DNA from: JALYNX01 sp964608055
Lineage (GTDB): Bacteria > Actinomycetota > Acidimicrobiia > Spongiisociales > ZC4RG35
NCBI GenBank assembly: GCA_964608055.1
Contig: CAZSMJ010000010.1
Span: 1-30,754 of the forward strand
Length of the DNA stretch: 30,754 bases
Direction of reading: 5' to 3'
Below the pieces are notes generated by a model. The model searched no databases and was not told where the DNA came from. It worked only from the letters and a program-made list of their open reading frames with translations. Positions 1 to 6,975 of the stretch are shown here, piece after piece. How positions within the stretch are numbered: the stretch's first letter is position 1; every line of letters starts with the position of its first letter. The position numbers and the translations under genes were made by a program.

Positions 1-3
1 GGG

Positions 4-345
4 CTAGGCTTCGGGAGCGGGAGCGGCTTCGGGAGTGGGAGCGGGCTCGGGTTCCGGGGCGGCTTCTGCAGCCGGTTCCGATGCTGAGGCAGCGCCCCCG
101 GTTTCGCCGGCCTCTCCGATCACTACCAACGGTGTGCCCACGCCGACGGTGTCACCCTCGGCTACCAGAATCTCGAGCACGGTCCCCGATGCCGGAGATG
201 GGACCTCGGTGTCGACCTTGTCGGTCGATATCTCAACGAGGACTTCATCTTCGACGATCGGGTCGCCAACCTTCTTCGCCCAGCGGAGGATGGTTCCCTC
301 AGTGACGGTCTCCCCGAGTTGGGGCATCGTGACAGTGGTTGGCAA
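4..345 (-). CDS. Lipoyl-domain protein, E2-like N-terminus ending in the linker
   Basis: This encodes a 113-residue protein. Residues 1-78 form a biotinyl/lipoyl domain like the N-terminus of 2-oxoacid dehydrogenase E2 acyltransferases. The lipoyl-lysine motif STDKVDTE places the modified lysine at Lys43. Residues 79-113 are an Ala/Pro/Glu-rich flexible linker. A TAG stop at 4-6 ends the frame where an E2 would normally continue into its subunit-binding and catalytic domains. The TTG start at 345 has GAGGAG about six bases upstream, and the gene follows lpd by 12 bases, so E3 and this carrier are co-transcribed. Either it is a stand-alone lipoyl carrier or the tail of an E2 gene interrupted by a stop or sequence error. 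The window ends three bases later, so the sequence shown cannot decide. Confidence 0.85.
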   Translation of the reverse strand: MPTTVTMPQLGETVTEGTILRWAKKVGDPIVEDEVLVEISTDKVDTEVPSPASGTVLEILVAEGDTVGVGTPLVVIGEAGETGGAASASEPAAEAAPEPEPAPTPEAAPAPEA

Positions 346-357
346 GACTGGCTCCTC

Positions 358-1728
358 TCAGTGAAGACTGCGACCGGCAGCTGACATCAGTGTCTCACCG
401 ATCGCCTCGGACAGCGTGGGGTGGGCATGAATGAAGGCGGCTGCCTCTTGGGGCAGGGCCTCCCAACCCACTGCGAACATCAATTCGTGGATCAACTCTC
501 CGGCTTGAGGGCCGACGACGGTCGCCCCCACAATCGGGCCTTCCTTCACCGAAACCACCTTGGCGAACCCCTGGTTGTCACCGATGATGATGGCTCGGCC
601 GATGCCATTGAAAACATGTTTGGCCGCGGCGACATCCAAGCCCTGTTCCAGGGCCCCGGCTTCGCTGAGGCCGACCTCCGCAACCTCGGGATGGGTGTAG
701 GTCACTCGAGGGATCGCCTGATAGTTGACCGGTTGTGCCTGCCCGGTGGCGATATGAGTCACCGCCGAGATCCCCTCGGCGAAACCGACATGGGCCAGCT
801 GCGCCGTCCCGGCTACCAGGTCGCCAACGGCGTAGAGGCCCGGCTGGTCGGTCTGCATGGTTGCCAGGTCGACCTTTACGAATTCGCGATCGAGGACAGC
901 CGAAGTGGTCTCGAGGCCGACACCCGCGGTGTTCGGTCCCCGGCCTACCGAAAGCAAAACCACGTCGACCTCGACCGATTCGTCGCCAAACGGCACCTTC
1001 ACGGACTGCCCCACCACGGGCGGCTCGACCGCGACCCCGATGTGAAACTTCACCCCCCGCTTCTGCAGTTCTCGCTGCAAATGACGCGCGGCCTCGGAAT
1101 CGGAACCGGGGAGAATCTGGTCCATCACCTCGAATACGTGCACGTCCGATCCAACGTCGACGAGAAACGATGCGAACTCACAGCCGATCACACCGCCGCC
1201 GACGATGGCCACCGACCGGGGTCGTTGCTCCCAGTCCAGGGCGTGATCGGAGGTCACGATCCTCTTGCCGTCGATCTCGTAACCCGGGATAGTCCGGGCA
1301 TAGGAGCCGGTGGCCAGGATCACAGCCCCACCCTCGAGAATCTTGGTTTCGCCACCGGCGGCGACCTCGACCTTGCCCGGCCCTGCCAGCTTGCCGACGC
1401 CGGTGATGATTTCGACACCCTTCTTCTTGAGAAGGCCGGCAAGACCTCGGACCAAAGCTTCGACCGTTTGGTTCTTGCGGGCGAGCGCAGCAGGCCAGTC
1501 GAGACTCGGCTGTTCGGTGACCACCCCAAACTCGGCGGCGTTGGCCACCGTGCGGAAGACATCGGCGACATGAAGCCACTGTTTGGCCGGGATGCATCCT
1601 CGGATCAGACAGGTGCCTCCAGGACGGTCCTTCTCGACCAATGCGACCGAGAGCCCGAAGTTATGGGCGTACAGAGCCGATGCGTACCCTCCCGGACCGC
1701 CGCCGACTATGACGATGTCGTACAACAC
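358..1728 (-). CDS. lpdA: Dihydrolipoamide dehydrogenase (E3)
   Basis: This 456-residue flavoprotein disulfide reductase re-oxidises dihydrolipoamide on 2-oxoacid dehydrogenase complexes, passing electrons through FAD to NAD+. An N-terminal FAD-binding GGGPGG lies at residues 9-14. The redox cysteine pair GGTCLIRGC is Cys40/Cys45. A second Rossmann motif, IVGGGVIGCEF, binds NAD. The C-terminal dimer domain ends with HAHPTLSE, giving the catalytic His436/Glu441 pair. Length is normal for the family. The start is GTG at 1728, although TTG at 1725 is better spaced from GAAAGG. The lipoyl-domain gene follows directly, which supports a true E3 role over mycothione or mercuric reductase. Confidence 0.95.
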   Translation of the reverse strand: MLYDIVIVGGGPGGYASALYAHNFGLSVALVEKDRPGGTCLIRGCIPAKQWLHVADVFRTVANAAEFGVVTEQPSLDWPAALARKNQTVEALVRGLAGLLKKKGVEIITGVGKLAGPGKVEVAAGGETKILEGGAVILATGSYARTIPGYEIDGKRIVTSDHALDWEQRPRSVAIVGGGVIGCEFASFLVDVGSDVHVFEVMDQILPGSDSEAARHLQRELQKRGVKFHIGVAVEPPVVGQSVKVPFGDESVEVDVVLLSVGRGPNTAGVGLETTSAVLDREFVKVDLATMQTDQPGLYAVGDLVAGTAQLAHVGFAEGISAVTHIATGQAQPVNYQAIPRVTYTHPEVAEVGLSEAGALEQGLDVAAAKHVFNGIGRAIIIGDNQGFAKVVSVKEGPIVGATVVGPQAGELIHELMFAVGWEALPQEAAAFIHAHPTLSEAIGETLMSAAGRSLH

Positions 1729-1775
1729 TGACCTTTCGGTGGGACTGACAGCCGGAGCCTAGTTGTGCGGGGGGT

Positions 1776-1781
1776 TACCCT
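1776..1781 (+). promoter_or_regulatory. TANNNT -10-like element (TACCCT)
   Basis: TACCCT lies 10 bases before the ATG of the 30-residue membrane ORF, in the 63-base gap divergent from lpd. It fits the -10-to-start spacing seen at many genes in this window. No convincing -35 is visible. Confidence 0.3.
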
Positions 1782-1791
1782 CTCCAACCCA

Positions 1792-1884
1792 ATGCCAACC
1801 CGTTGGCTCCTTCTTGCCTCCGCGGTGCTCGCTTTCGTGATCATCGCGGCCGCCGCGGTCTGGTTCTTCGTTGCGCTCCGATGA
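1792..1884 (+). CDS. 30-residue single-span membrane peptide, coupled to hydrolase
   Basis: An ATG at 1792 opens a 30-codon frame. Its product has a short positive N-terminus (MPTR), then an uninterrupted hydrophobic span of about 24 residues rich in Leu, Ala, Val, Ile, Trp and Phe, and ends in Arg. The TGA stop overlaps the ATG of the downstream hydrolase (ATGA at 1881-1884), the usual arrangement for translational coupling. It could be a small membrane protein anchoring or partnering the hydrolase, or a leader peptide. No named family is recognised, and the short length leaves real doubt. Confidence 0.5.
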   Translation: MPTRWLLLASAVLAFVIIAAAAVWFFVALR

Positions 1885-2474
1885 GTGACAGGATCGAACT
1901 GTCGACCTCGGACGGGCAGACCCTTGAAGCTCGTTGGGATCGTGCTGCCAACCCGGTCGGGGTCGCCGTCTTTTGCCACCCTCACCCGCTCGATCGCGGG
2001 ACGATGAATGCGCCTCTGATGATCGGCGTGACCCTCCGCCTTGTAGAGCGAGGGCTCTCCGTGCTTCGGTTCAACTTCAGGGGAACCGGATCGAGCACGG
2101 GCAGTCATGACCACGGTAAATCCGAGACTCTGGATGTGGCCGCGGCGGTCGGCGTGGCCCGCGCCACAGGACTGCCGCTGGGGATCGCCGGCTGGTCGTT
2201 TGGTGCGGCGGTCGCGCTCAACTGGCTTGCGGAGGACCCGGACCCGCCTCCGTATGCGGGGATCGCTCCACAGGCCGAGAAGCTGCCCGGCTCGCTGCCA
2301 CCCGGGTCGAAGCGAATCATCGTGGGAACGAGGGACCAGGTGGTCGACATCGAGGCCCTCATCGCCTACGCCGACCGGATGTCGATCGATCTCGTGTTCA
2401 CCCCTGGTGACCACTTCTTTCATGGCCGGGGAAAGAAGATCGGGGATCTGGTGGTTCAGGGGCTGACCGGCTAG
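1881..2474 (+). CDS. Alpha/beta hydrolase (dienelactone hydrolase-like)
   Basis: The 197-residue cytoplasmic protein has an alpha/beta hydrolase fold. The nucleophile elbow GWSFG gives Ser106. Candidate acid and base are Asp152 in GTRDQVVD and His178 in GDHFFHG. The N-terminal CHPHPLDRGTMN and RFNFRGTGSSTG segments are typical of the small serine hydrolases related to COG2945, whose substrates are mostly unknown. The start at 1881 is chosen over an in-frame TTG at 1803 because homologues begin near this point and it forms an ATGA overlap with the upstream peptide. Its TAG stop shares the palindromic CTAG with the stop of the opposing gene. Confidence 0.85.
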   Translation: MSDRIELSTSDGQTLEARWDRAANPVGVAVFCHPHPLDRGTMNAPLMIGVTLRLVERGLSVLRFNFRGTGSSTGSHDHGKSETLDVAAAVGVARATGLPLGIAGWSFGAAVALNWLAEDPDPPPYAGIAPQAEKLPGSLPPGSKRIIVGTRDQVVDIEALIAYADRMSIDLVFTPGDHFFHGRGKKIGDLVVQGLTG

Positions 2475-2710
2475 TCGTCGGGGTTGGACTCGCGCTCATC
2501 TGTCGCCGCCACCGGGCGGTAACCCCGGTTGGCGGCTTCCTCGGGCGTATCGGGAGCAAAGGCCTGCAGCCGGTTCCTTCCCAGCAGATCTTCGCCCTGG
2601 ACTCTCGCCTTCAACTCCTCGAACTGTGAGTCGTCGTCGCAGTCGTAGAACGACATGGTGTCCCTGGTCCCTATGTACCGGTAGTGCTCGAAACGACCGA
2701 GACGGCTCAT
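2471..2710 (-). CDS. Hypothetical acidic 79-residue protein
   Basis: This is the last gene of a three-gene coupled set. It starts at the ATG overlapping the TGA of the zinc-ribbon gene (ATGA, 2707-2710), so a longer in-frame extension upstream is rejected. The product is hydrophilic, with SFYDCDDDSQFEELK near the middle and a strongly acidic tail. It has no membrane segment, and its single Cys argues against a metal-ribbon fold. I recognise no family. Its coupling to a membrane protein and a zinc-ribbon protein suggests a shared complex or process. Confidence 0.7.
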   Translation of the reverse strand: MSRLGRFEHYRYIGTRDTMSFYDCDDDSQFEELKARVQGEDLLGRNRLQAFAPDTPEEAANRGYRPVAATDERESNPDD

Positions 2711-3096
2711 TCCTCTTCCGCGAGCACAGGGTCTGCATCGTCCGATGGAGAGCTGAGGATCTCGGGTTGCTCCGGTACGGGCTGCGCCGGAGCGGGCGGC
2801 ACTCCCCTCCCGGTTTGCACCTCGTGGCCGCAATTGGGACAGGTGGCGACCGCGATGTCGCCCACGATGAAGGTGAATGCGCACTCCGGGCAACTGATCC
2901 GAGGCGACGGCCGATCAGGCTGTGAGATTGGCGGGGCTGGCGGGGCGCCGGGCGCGGTGGGGTAGGCGCCGGCCGATGCCGGGCCGGTCGCCGTCTGATT
3001 GCGGACGACGTTCACAGAACCACAGGAGGGACAAGAGAACCGGCCGGCCCCAGCCACTTCGAACTGCGTCCGGCAAGAGCCGCAACGGACGATCAT
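2707..3096 (-). CDS. Double zinc-ribbon protein
   Basis: This 129-residue protein has two zinc-ribbon knuckle pairs: Cys5/Cys8 with Cys22/Cys25 (CGSC, CPSC), and a second set near residues 69-89 (CPEC, CPNC). A Pro/Ala-rich linker joins them, and the C-terminus is acidic and Pro-rich. It resembles MJ0042-type or generic zinc-ribbon proteins, often adaptors or nucleic-acid binders, but no specific function can be assigned. Both ends overlap neighbours by ATGA, so synthesis is probably coupled to the membrane protein upstream and the 79-residue protein downstream. Confidence 0.8.
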   Translation of the reverse strand: MIVRCGSCRTQFEVAGAGRFSCPSCGSVNVVRNQTATGPASAGAYPTAPGAPPAPPISQPDRPSPRISCPECAFTFIVGDIAVATCPNCGHEVQTGRGVPPAPAQPVPEQPEILSSPSDDADPVLAEEE

Positions 3097-3542
3097 CCCT
3101 CTTCGCCTCCTTCGAACTCGACTTCGTCTCCAACGGCACCGATCTGAAACAGGTAGTCGGCTTCCATGCGGAGCACATTCTCCACGTCTTCACGAGCGTA
3201 GGAGACACCGTGTTTGGTGGCGATTTGGTCGATGATGTAGTCGATGGAGGCCTGGTGCCCTCCAGCGACCGTTTCGACCGGCTTGGAACGGTCCTCCTGG
3301 GCCAGACCCTGGAGATAGAAGACCTCCCAATCCAGGATTCGCCTGATGTCGGCGCGTGACAGCAGATTGTCTCTCCCCTCGATGAGACCGGCTTCCACGT
3401 GTTTCACGGCATCATCGATCACGTACGTCAGTGGCTCGTAACTGGGACGACGGCGCGCTTCCTGCCACAACACCAGCGCCACCACGATCAGGAAGACGCC
3501 AATGAGCACCGCCACAAACGCAAAGACAGCAGGACCGGACAT
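3093..3542 (-). CDS. Hypothetical N-terminally anchored membrane protein
   Basis: The 149-residue protein starts with one hydrophobic span (about residues 4-26), followed by a basic EARRR motif that predicts an inside C-terminal domain. That domain is mostly helical and charged, with repeated acidic helices (DIRRILDWEVFYLQ, DVENVLRMEADYLF). No known family is recognised. It is the first gene of a three-gene set joined by ATGA overlaps. TAGCGT lies eight bases before the ATG and tandem 14-bp repeats sit just upstream, so expression is probably controlled here. Confidence 0.75.
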   Translation of the reverse strand: MSGPAVFAFVAVLIGVFLIVVALVLWQEARRRPSYEPLTYVIDDAVKHVEAGLIEGRDNLLSRADIRRILDWEVFYLQGLAQEDRSKPVETVAGGHQASIDYIIDQIATKHGVSYAREDVENVLRMEADYLFQIGAVGDEVEFEGGEEG

Positions 3543-3550
3543 TCATGGAG

Positions 3551-3581
3551 ACGCTATACGCAAAACGCTGAACGCAAAACG
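3551..3581 (-). promoter_or_regulatory. Promoter with tandem 14-bp repeats
   Basis: On the minus strand CGTTTTGCGT occurs twice with a 14-base period (3572-3581 and 3558-3567), each followed two bases later by AG. The copy nearer the gene runs into TAGCGT (3551-3556), a -10-like element eight bases from the ATG at 3542. Two direct repeats on the same helix face overlapping the -35 region would suit a regulator bound as a head-to-tail dimer. Confidence 0.5.
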
Positions 3582-3584
3582 GGA

Positions 3585-5378
3585 CTAAAAGGCCTCGACC
3601 GACAGCTTCATCAACGCGCCGTCCTCGGTGGTCGCAATGTCACGTCGGGCGGCGACCCGAGGAGCGCTCAGCCGGAGAAACCAGCGCGCCGACTCCACCT
3701 TGCCCGCATAGAACGGATCCTCGTCGACCCGGTTGATGGCGACCTCGGCATGACGCAACAGTTGCCAGGCGATGATCACCTCGGCGAGCGACTCGAGCAA
3801 GGAATTGGTGTGAAGACCCACCTTGTAGATCTCGGTCGACTCACCGGCGAGCGACGCCATCAGGTTCTCGACCATCCACCCGAGCTGGCCTTGGGCGTCA
3901 TCGAGCATCCTCCCCAGCTGCTCACGCTCGACAGCCAGCGGATCATCGTCGCGACCGCCCTTGACGAACTCGGTGATCTCGGAGGCGAGGGCGGCCAAGG
4001 TGTTGCCCTGATCCCTCGAGATCTTGCGGAAGAAGAGGTCCAAGGCCTGGATACCGGTGGTTCCTTCGTAGATCGTGTCGATCTTGGTGTCTCGGATGTA
4101 CTGCTCGAGCGGATAGTCCTGGGTGAAACCGGACCCGCCCAACACCTGGAGGGCATCTGCGAGCAAGTGATAGGCGGTTTCAGACGCATATCCCTTGACC
4201 AGGGGCAACAGGAACCCGGAACGTCGCTCCCATCGGTCGTTGTCAGGATGGAGCTGGGCCTGGTCCTGGACCCAGGCGGTGTACATGACGAGGGCCCGCA
4301 AGCCCTCGGAGTTGGCCTTGAGCGTCATCAGCATCCGACGCACATCCGGATGATCGATGATCGGGACCCTCGGCGCAGTCTTGTCACCGGCCCTGGCCAG
4401 ATCGGCGCCTTGATGACGTTCCTTTGCGTATTCGAGGGCATTGAGATAGCCCGTGCTCAACGTTCCCATCGCCTTGGTGCCGATCATCATCCGCGCCCCC
4501 TCGATGACACGGAACATCTGTCGGATGCCGTCGTGGACATCCCCAACCAAAGTGCCGATGGCAGGGCGGTCAGCACCGAATGTCATCTCGCAGGTAGTCG
4601 ATCCCTTGAGCCCCATCTTCTTCTCGATGTTGGTTGCGATCACGCCGTTGCGCTCCCCCAAACTCCCGTCGGGGTTGACCAGATACTTGGGGACCACGAA
4701 CAGAGAGAGGCCCTTGGTCCCGGCGATGGCGCCCTCAGGCCTGGCCAGGACGAGATGGATGATGTTCTCCGTTGCGTCGTGCTCGCCCCCGGTGATGAAC
4801 TGTTTCACGCCTTCGAGATGCCACGTGCCATCACCCATGTCGATCGCCTTGGTGGTGCTGGCGCCAACGTCGGACCCGGCGTCGGGCTCGGTGAGGATCA
4901 TGCTCCCCGCCCATTGCCTGTCCATCCACAACCGGGCCAGCGCCTTCTGCTCCTCGGTCCCCTCTTCGAAGAGCACCCTGGCGAACAACGATCCTCCGGC
5001 GTACCAGGCGACAGTGGTGTTGGAGGCCAGCAGCATTTCCTGGGTCGCCCAGAGCAATGTGGGCGGGGCCGCCATCCCCCCCAACTCGGCTGGGGCCCCG
5101 AATCGGTCCCATCCTCCGTCCTTGTAAGCCCGTACCCCTGCCTTCACCGAGTCGGGCAGCACCACGCTGCCGTCTATCAACTCGAGAGGGATCCGGTCCT
5201 GGTCGACATAGGAGGCGGCAAACTCCTCACGCGCCAAACGTTCGATTTCCTGGAGGATGTCGCGGGCGGTGTCGAAGTCGAGATCAGACCATTCTCCCGC
5301 TCCGAGGTAGTCCTGGACGCGGAGCACTTCGAAGAGATTGAACTCGATGTCACGGAGATTCGACCTGTAATGAGTCAC
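3585..5378 (-). CDS. Acyl-CoA dehydrogenase, FadE5-like
   Basis: This predicted FAD acyl-CoA dehydrogenase has 597 residues, longer than the ~380-residue short family, with the extended C-terminal domain of FadE5-type enzymes. The N-terminus THYRSNLRDIEFNLFEV closely resembles mycobacterial FadE5, as I recall it. Substrate and flavin regions show TEPDAGSD (163-170) and the VKQFITGGEH loop. The likely catalytic base is Glu438 in IYEGTTG. It would introduce the first double bond in beta-oxidation. The GTG start at 5378 has GGAGAAGG about five bases upstream; longer in-frame extension runs into the divergent TetR gene and is rejected. The adjacent regulator probably controls it. Confidence 0.92.
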   Translation of the reverse strand: MTHYRSNLRDIEFNLFEVLRVQDYLGAGEWSDLDFDTARDILQEIERLAREEFAASYVDQDRIPLELIDGSVVLPDSVKAGVRAYKDGGWDRFGAPAELGGMAAPPTLLWATQEMLLASNTTVAWYAGGSLFARVLFEEGTEEQKALARLWMDRQWAGSMILTEPDAGSDVGASTTKAIDMGDGTWHLEGVKQFITGGEHDATENIIHLVLARPEGAIAGTKGLSLFVVPKYLVNPDGSLGERNGVIATNIEKKMGLKGSTTCEMTFGADRPAIGTLVGDVHDGIRQMFRVIEGARMMIGTKAMGTLSTGYLNALEYAKERHQGADLARAGDKTAPRVPIIDHPDVRRMLMTLKANSEGLRALVMYTAWVQDQAQLHPDNDRWERRSGFLLPLVKGYASETAYHLLADALQVLGGSGFTQDYPLEQYIRDTKIDTIYEGTTGIQALDLFFRKISRDQGNTLAALASEITEFVKGGRDDDPLAVEREQLGRMLDDAQGQLGWMVENLMASLAGESTEIYKVGLHTNSLLESLAEVIIAWQLLRHAEVAINRVDEDPFYAGKVESARWFLRLSAPRVAARRDIATTEDGALMKLSVEAF

Positions 5379-5397
5379 CGCCACCTTCTCCCAGTAT

Positions 5398-5431
5398 TTG
5401 AGTGTTAACTCTAATTTGTGTGAACGCTCAA
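5398..5431. promoter_or_regulatory. Inverted repeat, candidate TetR operator
   Basis: TTGAGTGTT (5398-5406) and AACGCTCAA (5423-5431) are inverted copies with one mismatch and a 16-base spacer. They lie in the 64-base gap between the divergent acyl-CoA dehydrogenase and TetR genes, and the segment is notably AT-rich. A TetR dimer here could repress both promoters. The spacer is long for a single dimer, so two dimers or a different core are possible. Confidence 0.5.
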
Positions 5432-5442
5432 TGTAAGGGCAG

Positions 5443-6021
5443 ATGGCTACCGTTTCGACGATGCGGTACAAGGCGGGTCTCGAGACCAAGGATCGAATCC
5501 TGGACGCCACCAGGTCATTGATCGCTGGCAAGGGCCTCGAGGGCACCACGATCAAGGCGATCTGTGAGGAGGCCGGCGTCCTCCCGGGTAGCTTCTACAA
5601 CCTTTTTGCCTCGAAAGAGCAGGCGATTCTCACCGTGGTGCGGGAGGCAATCGACGCCGTTGATCCCGACCCCAAGGGACAGGGCACCGACACCCTCGAC
5701 GAGTTGGTCCTCGCCTATGAGCGATTCCTCGAAGAGCAGCCGGCCTTGGCCAGGGTCTATATCCGGATCGCGGTCTCCGGCGCAGCCACCAACCCCGAGC
5801 TGAGCGGCCGCCTCTTGAGACATCATGAAGGAAGGGTGCGGCGGTTCGCTTCTGCCATTCAGCGCCATGCCCCGGAGATGGCCGAGGACCACGCCACCCG
5901 TCGGGCCGAGACACTGGTCCTCGCCCTCAACGGCATCGCCCTCCACCGAGTGCTCGACCCGCATTTCGACGTGGCGGCACACGCCCGAGCCCTGCTCGAG
6001 GACGCAGCCGCCGTCGGCTGA
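5443..6021 (+). CDS. TetR/AcrR-family transcriptional regulator
   Basis: The protein has 192 residues. Residues ~15-60 form the TetR helix-turn-helix: RILDATRSLIAGKGLEGTTI, then KAICEEAGVLPGSFYNLFASKEQ. The C-terminal helical half binds an unknown ligand, probably an acyl-CoA or fatty-acid derivative given the divergent FadE5-like gene. The ATG at 5443 follows AAGGG closely; an internal ATG at 5461 has no ribosome site. It likely autoregulates through the inverted repeat just upstream. Confidence 0.9.
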   Translation: MATVSTMRYKAGLETKDRILDATRSLIAGKGLEGTTIKAICEEAGVLPGSFYNLFASKEQAILTVVREAIDAVDPDPKGQGTDTLDELVLAYERFLEEQPALARVYIRIAVSGAATNPELSGRLLRHHEGRVRRFASAIQRHAPEMAEDHATRRAETLVLALNGIALHRVLDPHFDVAAHARALLEDAAAVG

Positions 6022-6039
6022 CGCACCGGCGCAAACCCC

Positions 6040-6045
6040 TAGGCT
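6040..6045 (+). promoter_or_regulatory. TANNNT -10-like element (TAGGCT)
   Basis: TAGGCT lies nine bases before the ATG of the first luciferase-like gene and there is no Shine-Dalgarno sequence. This suggests a leaderless or nearly leaderless transcript starting the four-gene operon. Confidence 0.4.
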
Positions 6046-6054
6046 CGCACTTCG

Positions 6055-6969
6055 ATGGAACTCGCCGTTCAGATTCGTGGATCCTGGGAGGTGGTCCTGG
6101 AGACTGCCGGATGGGCAGAGGAGCGCGGTCTCGCCGCGCTTGCCCTCCCCGACCACTATCTCGAACGAGGACAGGCCCTAGAGCGGCCCGCCTACGACAA
6201 TCTCATCCATTTGGGGGCACTGGCGACCCGGACCACGGATCTGGGTCTGGTCTGTCTCGTCTCGCCGGTCACCTTCAGACATCCGGCCGTCCTCTACAAG
6301 ACGGCCGTCACCATCGACCAGCTCTCGGGTGGTCGATTCACCTTGGGGGTGGGGGTCGGATGGCTCGACGAGGAGTTCGAGCTCTTCGGGATCGACTACC
6401 CCGACCGCAAGGTTCGCTATGAGATGCTCGAGGAGTGCCTCGCCTACCTGACGGCTGCTCTCGCACCCGAGGCCAGACCATTCAAAGGGCTCCACTATCA
6501 GTTGGGAGACTTCGACCCGCACCCTCATCCAACCAATGTTCGGCTTCTGGTCGGAGGTTCCGGCCCGAAGAAGACCCCCCGGCTGGCCGGTCTCTATGCC
6601 GAAGAGTTCAATATCTATGCACGTAGCCCGGCCGAGTACACCGAACGGGCGGATCGGGCGCGGGCGGTGGCGTCCGAAGCGGGAAGGGACCCCGGGGCGA
6701 TTTTCCTTTCGTCGGCCGGGCCTGGTCTCGCCGCTATCAAGGAAGCCGACTACCGAAGCCTTCTCCTTCGATACGCCGAGCACACCAAAACGAGCGCCGA
6801 AAGGATCGAAGAGGTCTATGAGACCCAGGGTTACCCGCATGGCTCCGGGGCCAAGGCCTCAGAAATGTTGGAGGCGTTGGGCGAGGCGGGTTGTGAACGG
6901 TTCTACATACAGATGTTTCTCGGCGACACCCGGGATCTGGACACCGTCCTCGACGCTTACCGCGGCTGA
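6055..6969 (+). CDS. LLM-class F420-type oxidoreductase (copy 1)
   Basis: This 304-residue luciferase-like monooxygenase-fold protein is predicted to use coenzyme F420 (or FMN). Family marks include the N-terminal ALPDHY segment, SPVTFRHPAVLYKTAVTIDQLSGGR, the LGVGVGWLDEEF turn and GGSGPKKTPRLAG in the C-terminal half. It starts a tight operon: six bases separate it from prephenate dehydrogenase. A second LLM protein of the same length follows that gene and shares the FRHPAV and GGSG motifs, so the two are paralogues. The substrate is unknown. Confidence 0.88.
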   Translation: MELAVQIRGSWEVVLETAGWAEERGLAALALPDHYLERGQALERPAYDNLIHLGALATRTTDLGLVCLVSPVTFRHPAVLYKTAVTIDQLSGGRFTLGVGVGWLDEEFELFGIDYPDRKVRYEMLEECLAYLTAALAPEARPFKGLHYQLGDFDPHPHPTNVRLLVGGSGPKKTPRLAGLYAEEFNIYARSPAEYTERADRARAVASEAGRDPGAIFLSSAGPGLAAIKEADYRSLLLRYAEHTKTSAERIEEVYETQGYPHGSGAKASEMLEALGEAGCERFYIQMFLGDTRDLDTVLDAYRG

Positions 6970-6975
6970 CAGGTC

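Noticed and set aside
421..1731. Long plus-strand frame opposite lpd
   Set aside because: It mirrors the lpd gene; the minus-strand protein has full FAD, NAD and redox motifs and the plus product has none.
3581..3594. GGGACTAAAA as a second DosR box
   Set aside because: It lies across the stop codon of the acyl-CoA dehydrogenase and the right half does not match the consensus.
3399..5408. 669-residue plus-strand frame opposite the acyl-CoA dehydrogenase
   Set aside because: GC-rich genes give long open antisense frames. The sense strand carries clear dehydrogenase motifs.
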